Made by a program: the position numbers and the translations under genes. From CAZKYP01 sp964556885 (GTDB lineage: Bacteria > Planctomycetota > Phycisphaerae > Sedimentisphaerales > Anaerobacaceae), in assembly GCA_964556885.1 (NCBI GenBank), contig CAZKYP010000069.1, positions 1 to 15,342 on the forward strand: DNA of 15,342 nucleotides. Direction: 5' to 3'. Below the pieces are notes generated by a model. It worked only from the letters and a program-made list of their open reading frames with translations, was not told the origin of the DNA and made no database searches. Below, piece by piece: positions 6,278 through 12,778 of this stretch; positions within the stretch are counted from its first letter, which is position 1, and every line of letters starts with the position of its first letter.

Positions 6278-6579
6278 TGCTTGATGAGGGACACTTTTAT
6301 ATAAGTGAAAGACCCCTGTGGGGAGTAAGGACACCAAGCTATCGTGCTAAATGTTGCACTGCCTGTTTTGGGGGGCCTTCATGGTGATTTTGTAAGGAAT
6401 TATGGAAAGTAAGGACGTTAAATTGCCGAAGAGGTAAAAGCCGCAGTTTTGGTGTAAAATTGAGGAATTTAACCGTAACAATAGCCTTTAATTGACTCTT
6501 AATGCCGATAGGATTAATTAGTTTTTGTGAGGCTTATAATTACAGGTATTTTTTATTTTGTGTCTTTTTGGCATTTTAT
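6278..6579 (+). promoter_or_regulatory. Long, probably structured 5' leader of the C-D-E operon
   Basis: About 300 nt between promoter and ribosome binding site. Stems visible by eye: CACTT-n6-AAGTG (6292-6307) and CCCC-TGT-GGGG (6313-6323), followed by the conserved-looking block AGGACACCAAGCTATCGTGC and CTAAATGTTGC. The order of stem, A-rich joint and CTAA loosely recalls the GEMM (c-di-GMP-I) riboswitch, but the family's GCAAACC and CGCAAAG elements are not intact. I therefore do not call it one. AGTAAGGAC occurs twice (about 6325 and 6409). Confidence 0.4.
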
Positions 6580-6591
6580 GGGAGGTTACAA

Positions 6592-8319
6592 ATGCAGAGT
6601 TTGAATCATATAAAGGATTTTTGCCGGTTTAGCAATAATAAATGCAGGTTCGGTAATTCCGACGGAAACAGTCTTCCCGGAGGATTTGGCCTTGCCTGTA
6701 TAATTATTTTAGGTGTATTGATATCGTCCGGCTCTGTCTATGGCCAGTTTTCAGTCCAGCCAATGAAAATAGAGCTCCCTGTAACGCCCGGCAAAATAGT
6801 CAGGCAGGCGGTGGAGATTCGTAACCATGATCCGAACGAGATGCACGTAGTAGATACTTCAATAGTTGAGCTAAGTCAGTGGGAAGATGCATCCTGGATG
6901 ATTATTGAGCCCAATTCTCCTTATGATATATCAACACTTTCATCGTGCAGCAAGTGGATCAGTATAACTCCCTCCACCAGTGAAGTTGGTCCTTTGGAGT
7001 CGACGACGATAATGGTGGATGTAAAAATTCCTCGAGGTGTAAGAGGATTTTTTGTCGCCGGTATACTTGCATCATTAAGACCAAGACCTGAGATATCTGA
7101 TGTAACTGTGAGCGTGCGATTTTTGATACCGGTTTTGGTTCAGATCCAGAGCCGGATACCGAAACAGCAGATAAACCTTGATGAAGTTGGTATGGACTAT
7201 AAACCTGCGTTAGGTGTGAGTAGTGCAAAGACATATATTACGATGAACATCAGTAACAAGGGTGGAACTTATTCCCGCCTTAAGCCGCTTGCGAGACTCT
7301 GGAATTTTTCCGATGGACACTGGCGCTTAATTAAAACCGCGGAGTTTGATAATGCAAGTATCATACCCGGTATAAATTTGAAATTAAAATATGCCATGCC
7401 CGAAGCTCTTCCCAGCGGTAAATATAAAATTGTCGGTGCTCTTTATGTCGATGGGAGAATATCAAACAGGGTCCAGAGGATATTGGATTTTACGGGAGAA
7501 ACAAACATTGGTAGACTTTCAGGTGATGTGCCGCTTGACCTGATACCGGGTGACATTGTGGTCGAGAGTGTACCTGGTGCTACGAAATTAGCATCTATAA
7601 AAGTAATCAATGCCTCCGAGGAGCCCGTTCATATTCAGACCGCTACCGGGTTGCCCCCCGAGTTGAGGGATGTTGCTATCTCGGATTTAAAAGGTGAGGA
7701 TTTGGATTGTACAAATTGGATTAGTGTATCGCCGCAGAATTTTACTCTGCCGAGCAACGGGCAACAGAGTCTGACTATTACCTCTTCGATGCCGAGTACA
7801 TCTGCGATGCATCCGTGTTATTATTCACTTATAGCATTATGGGCTTCCTATCCGGACGGCAAGGATGCGGGAGTTACACGTGCGAATATCTGTCTTAATA
7901 ACACCCAGATTGAGGTCCAGCCTGTAGTAGATGCGGCTGAGGTTAAACTTGCCCACCTGGGTGGCTCCAAATATATTGTCTCGGCCAAATTTATAAATTT
8001 CGGCTCCGTCCACGTTACACCTATAAAGTGCAGCGCGATTGTTTCGACGGAAACCGGAGTGGCCAGAGCAATTTCATCGCTGACCTGCCAAAAAGCAGGT
8101 TTTATGCTTCCGCTTGAAGTTCGGATTTATTCCGGAGTTGTGGATTTTGTTAATATTCCCGCTGGTTTGTACTATCTTACAGCCGGTTTGGAGTATTTGA
8201 CTGATGTGAGAGCAAAAAAACAAATAGCAATTCGCGTCTCTATTGAGGGAGAGGAGAGACTCGTTGAAGTAGTACGGATGGAAAATGATATACCCAACAT
8301 AGTAGAGGTCCAATGGTAA
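6592..8319 (+). CDS. Exported protein with tandem Ig-like folds, DUF916/pilus-chaperone-like (gene C)
   Basis: The start at ATG 6592 has GGGAGG (6580-6585) 6 nt upstream. The product is 575 residues. It has an unusually long, Cys-containing n-region (1-33), a hydrophobic segment (34-48) and a likely signal cleavage after SVYG (51). From residue 52, FSVQPMKIELPVTPGKIV and VEIRNHDPNEMHVVD open an Ig-like domain. KWISITPSTSEVGPLES and VKIPRGVRGFFVAGILASLR (to ~163) continue it in the manner of DUF916 or periplasmic pilus-chaperone domains. A second domain spans ~170-300 (ending GALYVDGRI). The pattern repeats at ~318-440 (VPLDLIPGDIVVESVPGATK, NWISVSPQNFTLPSNGQQS) and ~445-550, so the protein is two similar halves. 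A role in binding or guiding other exported subunits is an inference. It is first in the operon with the secretin (107-nt gap) and has no C-terminal anchor. Confidence 0.8.
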   Translation: MQSLNHIKDFCRFSNNKCRFGNSDGNSLPGGFGLACIIILGVLISSGSVYGQFSVQPMKIELPVTPGKIVRQAVEIRNHDPNEMHVVDTSIVELSQWEDASWMIIEPNSPYDISTLSSCSKWISITPSTSEVGPLESTTIMVDVKIPRGVRGFFVAGILASLRPRPEISDVTVSVRFLIPVLVQIQSRIPKQQINLDEVGMDYKPALGVSSAKTYITMNISNKGGTYSRLKPLARLWNFSDGHWRLIKTAEFDNASIIPGINLKLKYAMPEALPSGKYKIVGALYVDGRISNRVQRILDFTGETNIGRLSGDVPLDLIPGDIVVESVPGATKLASIKVINASEEPVHIQTATGLPPELRDVAISDLKGEDLDCTNWISVSPQNFTLPSNGQQSLTITSSMPSTSAMHPCYYSLIALWASYPDGKDAGVTRANICLNNTQIEVQPVVDAAEVKLAHLGGSKYIVSAKFINFGSVHVTPIKCSAIVSTETGVARAISSLTCQKAGFMLPLEVRIYSGVVDFVNIPAGLYYLTAGLEYLTDVRAKKQIAIRVSIEGEERLVEVVRMENDIPNIVEVQW

Positions 8320-8426
8320 TATCTCAGCGAGAACATTTTTTACTAAAGAAAGTGGCTAAATTGCCGATAGAAGGCAGAAGAGCTGCAGAATTGCCTGTTA
8401 ATGGCTTCAGAAAGGGACGTTGACTT
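8320..8426 (+). other. Spacer between gene C and the secretin gene with short stems
   Basis: Short stems such as GCAG-AAGAG-CTGC lie in 8373-8386. The 11-mer TAAATTGCCGA (8357-8367) also occurs in the gene C leader (6419-6429). No promoter or terminator is seen, so read-through from gene C is expected. Confidence 0.4.
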
Positions 8427-11400
8427 ATGGCAAGGAAACGTATTGGTACATTTTTATCGGGCGGTGTGTTGATATTGTGCATCGTTCTACTCTACGCATC
8501 ACAGGTTAATGCGAAGATTGTGGGTTCATACATTACTTTTACCATATCTGGTAATGTAGGAGTGAGCGGTGTAACGATGAATGGGCTACCGGGCGGTCCT
8601 ATTATGACCGATAATAATGGTTTTTATACCGCCACGGTTAATTACGGATGGAGCGGCACTGTTACACCCCAAAGAAGAGGTTATGACTTCGATCCTCCGA
8701 ACAAGACCTACAGTAAGGTTACGAGCGATCTGACCAATGAGGATTATACTGGGACGTTGGTGACTTTTACAATTTCAGGTTCGGCCGGTATGGAAGGCGT
8801 CGAAATGAACGGTCTGCCTGGTAATCCTGTTACCGTTGAAGGCGGCGTATACAGCGTTAATGTTGACTACGGCTGGTCTGGTACGGTGAATCCGACAAAG
8901 GAGGGTTATAAATTCGACCCGCCCAGTAAAACTTATGGTTCGGTCGTTTCCAATGAATTGAATCAGAATTATACGCCGACCCAGATAACTTTTCCGATAT
9001 CAGGTACGACCAGAGTCCCCGGCGTAGTAATGAAAGGTCTTCCAGGTGATCCGACAACTGGTAAAGACGGCAATTACAGTGTAACTGTCAAGTACGGCTT
9101 CACCGGAGTAGTTACACCCCAGAAGGAAGGTTATGAGTTTAGTCCGCCAGGCATGCAGTACAACGACCTTATCAGCGAACAAACGAATCAGGACTATGTT
9201 GCCACACAATTAACTTATGTAATTTCCGGTTCGGCCGGTTTACAGGGTGTGGAGCTGACGTCCAGCAACCTGCAAACCAAGCCTGCCACTGACGGAACCG
9301 GTTTTTATAGTATCATAGTTCCGCACGGCTGGAGTGGTACTATTACTCCAGTAAGATCCGGATATACCTTTACACCGGGCAGTATAACATACGTTAAGGT
9401 AACCAGTGACCGGGATAACCAGAGTTTCGAACCGACGGTTATTCAGTTGACAATCTCCGGAAATGCCGGACAGGACGGTGTTGAAATGAGCGGTCTGCCC
9501 GGGAGTCCTGTTACTACCAGCGGCGGGTTGTACAGCGCTACGGTTGATTACGGCTGGACCGGTACCGTTACGCCGCAAAAAGAAGGTTATGATTTTAATC
9601 CGCCGAGCAAAACATATTCACTGATTAACAGAGACCAGTTGAATCAGTCGTTTACACCTTCTAAGAGGAAATTCGAGATTTCCGGTTCGCTAAATCCGCC
9701 TGTTGATGGTGTTTTGCTCAGGGGCCTGCCGGGTAATCCGACCACCGGTAAAGACGGTTCCTATACGTCGATGGTAGAATATGGTTTCACCGGTTCGGCT
9801 ACGCCTTATAAAGATGGTTATGAGTTTGACCCGCCGAGCCGGCCCTATACGGAGCTGATTGGCGCCGAATACAACCAAAATTATACTGCAACACTCTTAA
9901 AGCGTACGCTTTCGGGTGTGATTATGTCCGATAAACAACAGCCCGTCGAAGGCATAACGGTAAGTGCGAGTGGTGATGGTGGTACCTGTGTCACCAACGA
10001 AAAAGGTGAGTATAGACTGGAAGTCGATCATGGCTGGAGAGGCACTGTTTTACCGGACAAAGAAGGTTATACTTTCAATCCGCCGAATAAATTGTATGGA
10101 GCCGTTACCAGGGATCAACCCAACCAGGGTTATACGGCTATTATGAAGACATTCACAATAAAAGGTACTATTGAAGTGGCTGGAACTCCGGTCGATGGTG
10201 TCAAGGTAACAGCGACCAATGAAGGTGGCAGTGACACGACCAACTCGAAGGGTGAATTTTCTGTTACGGTACCTTACGGCTGGACAGGAGAGATAGTTCC
10301 GACAAAAGAAGGACTTAATTTCAATCCGCCCAGTACCATGTATGCGAGCGTAACACAGAATCATGTGGATGGTAAGGCTGTTGAGGAGACAAGATCTTTG
10401 CCAGCACCGCAACAACCGTCTATGCGAACGCCAACTACGCCGCCGGTTCAGCAGCCTACAACTGACACCACTACTGGTTTACCGCGGCCGACTGATACTA
10501 CTGCTGGTTTGCCACGACCGGAGCCTACAACTGATACTGATACTGGTTTACCGCTGCCGAAAACGCAAGAACCTACATCTATAGCAACTGAGCCGACACC
10601 TGCTGAAACGACTCCGGATATGACAGGATTTAAGCAGGAAATACTGGATATGTTACGCAAACAAGGTATGACCACTGACGGAATTAAACCGACATATAGT
10701 CAAACCGAAGCGGCGGGGAATATGTTGATTAGCAATAACTTTTCAGGTGATTTATTGCTTGATGTGCTGCAGATACTTGCCAATACTGCAAAAGTTCCGA
10801 TTATTCCGGATGATACGGTTGATGGAATTGTAACATGCGAACTGAAGGATGTAACGCTGGATAAGGCTCTTGAGATCGTTCTGGCCGGTACTCCTTACGT
10901 TGTCAAGAAAACGCCGTACTATTATCTGGTTTGCTCGGGCGATATAAAGAGCTTGATGTTCCCGTCTGTCAGCGAAACACGCAGGGTGAAGCTCAATTAT
11001 GTCAAGGCGGATATGGCGATGGGTCTTTTGTCGACGGCCTTCCTTGACTATGTTAAAGCCGAGCCGGCCGGAAATACTCTTGTAATTACCGCGCCGCCCG
11101 TAATTATTGAACGTATCGCGACCGACCTGAAAGAGATTGACCAGACTCCGGTTCAGATTTTGCTTGATGCACGAATCGTCGTAATAGAACGCGGCGACCT
11201 GCTTAATCTGGGCGTGGAATGGGGCTGGCCGACGATACAGGCCGGTGTTTTCAGTAATAATTTGAAGGGTGGTTCAGGTAGTGTAGCTGACTTCGGAGGT
11301 AAGATGCCGTGGGGTGTTCAGATTGGATACGCTCCTGACGGAACTTTCACGAACTCACTGGAGCTGGCGCTGAACCTTCTTGCTCAAAATAACGAGGCCA

Positions 11401-12068
11401 GGATATTAACCAAGCCTCAGGTTTTTGCCCAGGACGGTAAAAAGGCGCAAATCAAGGTCGCGACGGAAGAATACTACGTGTTGACTTCGCCGCAGGTTAC
11501 CTCGGTTTATGCTTATTCCGAAATGGAGACAATTACTTCCGGAACAATATTGACTATTACACCCTATATAGGTGATAATAACGATATTACTCTGGAAATG
11601 TCCGTGGAAGTAAGTGACAGTGTCGCGCGGGGCGCAGAAACCGATCTGCCCGTTGTTACGCGGCGAACCGCCGAAAATACTGTACGTATTAAAGACGGTG
11701 GAACTGTTGCAGTTGCTGGCCTTACGGAAAATAAGTCACGTGTGGCTGACCAGCGTGTTCCGGGTCTGAGCAAGCTTCCTTTGATTGGCGGGCTGTTTGA
11801 AAATAACAACAGACAGAACTCCACCAGGGAGATTGCGGTTTTTGTCACGGCACATATAGTGCCGGAATCGTACAGTCAAAGCCAGGCCTACGGATTTACC
11901 GATGATACTGGTTTAGGGCAGCAGGAACAGCAGCCGAGGTTCAATGCTCCGAGGATGTCCGGATCCCCAAGGCCTCTCGGACCCAGTGAACCCGCCGAAC
12001 GTTCGAGTTCGGGCCAGGGATTTAGAGAAGATTTACGCGACAGCTTGATGCGTTCGCGTTCGTACTGA
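8427..12068 (+). CDS. Secretin (type II/III secretion-type outer-membrane channel) with eight N-terminal repeat domains (gene D)
   Basis: The protein has 1213 residues, against about 600-750 for a usual GspD/PilQ. A signal peptide (1-29, cleavage after VNA) precedes eight repeats of 75-83 residues (37-~650) with the pattern ISG...GV.M.GLPG.P.T, G.Y...V.YGW.GTV.P.KEGY and F.PPSKTY...LNQ.YT, a carboxypeptidase-regulatory-like beta-sandwich type. A Pro/Thr-rich linker follows (655-731), holding three copies of a TDTT-GLPRP decamer. Then come an STN-like domain (~770-836, with VTCELKDVTLDKALEIVL), an N1-type domain (~852-910) and the secretin core (~910-1148). The core carries RILTKPQVFAQDGKKA, TVAVAGL and the hallmark VPGLSKLPLIGGLF (1111-1124). 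The tail (to 1213) is Ser/Pro/Gln-rich, ends RSRSY and may bind a pilotin. Secretins form 12-15-mer gated channels in the outer membrane with the N-terminus in the periplasm, so the repeats would form a very long periplasmic part. ATG 8427 has AGGGA 9 nt upstream. Confidence 0.93.
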   Translation: MARKRIGTFLSGGVLILCIVLLYASQVNAKIVGSYITFTISGNVGVSGVTMNGLPGGPIMTDNNGFYTATVNYGWSGTVTPQRRGYDFDPPNKTYSKVTSDLTNEDYTGTLVTFTISGSAGMEGVEMNGLPGNPVTVEGGVYSVNVDYGWSGTVNPTKEGYKFDPPSKTYGSVVSNELNQNYTPTQITFPISGTTRVPGVVMKGLPGDPTTGKDGNYSVTVKYGFTGVVTPQKEGYEFSPPGMQYNDLISEQTNQDYVATQLTYVISGSAGLQGVELTSSNLQTKPATDGTGFYSIIVPHGWSGTITPVRSGYTFTPGSITYVKVTSDRDNQSFEPTVIQLTISGNAGQDGVEMSGLPGSPVTTSGGLYSATVDYGWTGTVTPQKEGYDFNPPSKTYSLINRDQLNQSFTPSKRKFEISGSLNPPVDGVLLRGLPGNPTTGKDGSYTSMVEYGFTGSATPYKDGYEFDPPSRPYTELIGAEYNQNYTATLLKRTLSGVIMSDKQQPVEGITVSASGDGGTCVTNEKGEYRLEVDHGWRGTVLPDKEGYTFNPPNKLYGAVTRDQPNQGYTAIMKTFTIKGTIEVAGTPVDGVKVTATNEGGSDTTNSKGEFSVTVPYGWTGEIVPTKEGLNFNPPSTMYASVTQNHVDGKAVEETRSLPAPQQPSMRTPTTPPVQQPTTDTTTGLPRPTDTTAGLPRPEPTTDTDTGLPLPKTQEPTSIATEPTPAETTPDMTGFKQEILDMLRKQGMTTDGIKPTYSQTEAAGNMLISNNFSGDLLLDVLQILANTAKVPIIPDDTVDGIVTCELKDVTLDKALEIVLAGTPYVVKKTPYYYLVCSGDIKSLMFPSVSETRRVKLNYVKADMAMGLLSTAFLDYVKAEPAGNTLVITAPPVIIERIATDLKEIDQTPVQILLDARIVVIERGDLLNLGVEWGWPTIQAGVFSNNLKGGSGSVADFGGKMPWGVQIGYAPDGTFTNSLELALNLLAQNNEARILTKPQVFAQDGKKAQIKVATEEYYVLTSPQVTSVYAYSEMETITSGTILTITPYIGDNNDITLEMSVEVSDSVARGAETDLPVVTRRTAENTVRIKDGGTVAVAGLTENKSRVADQRVPGLSKLPLIGGLFENNNRQNSTREIAVFVTAHIVPESYSQSQAYGFTDDTGLGQQEQQPRFNAPRMSGSPRPLGPSEPAERSSSGQGFREDLRDSLMRSRSY
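8535..10376 (+). repeat. Eight in-frame protein-level repeats in the secretin gene
   Basis: Repeat borders by residue: 37-112, 113-187, 188-262, 263-339, 340-414, 415-491, 492-574 and 575-~650. Copies 1, 2, 3, 5 and 6 keep GLPG. Copy 4 has lost it, and copies 7 and 8 have the longer canonical form with VEGITVSASG or VDGVKVTATN. The repeats are clear in protein, but the DNA copies have drifted apart, so the array is not a recent expansion. Confidence 0.9.
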
Positions 12069-12094
12069 TAGATAAACATTGTTAGGAGACATAA

Positions 12095-12478
12095 ATGTAT
12101 AGGCCGATCGGTTACAAGTCGATAAATAGGAACGAGTCGATTCTGTTATTACTACTGGCCCTTACGGTTTTTAGCGTGGTTGGCTGTGCTCCTACAGGAA
12201 TTCAGGTTATGCCCGTAAGTAACAGGTATGTACTTGCCCTTAGCTCGGACGATGTTGTTAGAGTAATGCGGCGGGCCGGTTTTTCTGATAGTCAGGTTTT
12301 AGAGTTTGGCCCGGGTATACGCGACGGACTAGCACAGTCGGGAGCAGTGCAAATCAAGGTGGGCAAGAAGATAGAAGTCGTATTTGCCATCAGGGATAAT
12401 TCCGTATACATTACGACTCGCCTGAGGGGCAATTTCATCTACAATCTTGATACAGGCTGGGTTGGCGGCGGCGGTTGA
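12095..12478 (+). CDS. Small lipoprotein downstream of the secretin, candidate pilotin (gene E)
   Basis: A 127-residue protein. After a short basic n-region and LLLLLALTVFS comes the lipobox VVGC with Cys31, so the mature protein should be a lipoprotein. The residue after Cys is Ala, which in E. coli would send it to the outer membrane. The mature part (about 97 residues) mixes helix and strand: SSDDVVRVMRRAGFSDSQVL, then VQIKVGKKIEVVFAI, VYITTRLRGNFIYN and a Gly-rich end. No known pilotin family (GspS, AspS, PilF/PilW) is recognisable, and there are no TPRs. The start at 12095 has AGGAG (12084-12088) 6 nt upstream and lies 26 nt after the secretin stop, so the two are surely co-transcribed. 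A terminator follows. A pilotin-like partner role is inferred from position and lipidation. Confidence 0.8.
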   Translation: MYRPIGYKSINRNESILLLLLALTVFSVVGCAPTGIQVMPVSNRYVLALSSDDVVRVMRRAGFSDSQVLEFGPGIRDGLAQSGAVQIKVGKKIEVVFAIRDNSVYITTRLRGNFIYNLDTGWVGGGG

Positions 12479-12527
12479 TCGTCCGTCCGACCTTCGAGTC
12501 GTAGCATAACTTAACACGTTCGAAATC

Positions 12528-12563
12528 ATCGACTGGCGGTCAACGTCAGTCGATTTTCATTTT
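12528..12563 (+). terminator. Probable intrinsic terminator of the C-D-E operon
   Basis: ATCGACTG (12528-12535) and CAGTCGAT (12547-12554) form a perfect 8-bp stem with an 11-nt loop, followed by TTTCATTTT. It lies 50 nt after gene E. Confidence 0.75.
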
Positions 12564-12778
12564 AAAAAAGAGATTCTGTTATTTCAGATCGACACTGATA
12601 TAGCTCTTTTATGCAGACACATACCTGCCATATTGGCACACAACCGACGGCGTGCGAATACCCTAACCACTTGTTTGGAATACAGTTAAGAAATTAACTT
12701 GTTTTGGGCATGTCTTTTGCTTATTAAATATTTGATATATTTACAGTTGTGATTCTATATGTTGATAGAAAGATTATT
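12564..12778 (+). promoter_or_regulatory. Upstream region of clpB with weak promoter candidates
   Basis: I find no gene in this stretch. AGTTAA-GAAA-TTAACT (12684-12699) is a perfect inverted repeat that could be an operator or hairpin. Candidate promoters are weak: TTGTTT (12699-12704) with TATTAA (12722-12727) at 17 nt, or TTGATA (12732-12737) with TATATG (12756-12761) at 18 nt. No CIRCE element (TTAGCACTC-n9-GAGTGCTAA) and no CTTGAA-type heat-shock sigma promoter is visible, so heat-shock control by those routes is not supported here. Confidence 0.35.

Noticed and set aside
6313..6360. GEMM / c-di-GMP-I riboswitch
   Set aside because: The layout is suggestive (stem, AAGCTATCG, CTAA), but GCAAACC and CGCAAAG are not intact and no GNRA loop fits, so I keep it as an unassigned structured leader.
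6502..6591. Earlier start for gene C
   Set aside because: It has no ribosome binding site and would put another hydrophobic stretch before the signal peptide; ATG 6592 has GGGAGG at ideal spacing.
8535..10376. CRISPR array or recent tandem duplication
   Set aside because: The periodicity (~225 nt) is a protein-domain repeat in one frame, the DNA copies are diverged, and there are no constant repeats with spacers.
12564..12778. CIRCE or heat-shock sigma promoter for clpB
   Set aside because: Neither the CIRCE inverted repeat nor a CTTGAA / CCCCAT pair is present.
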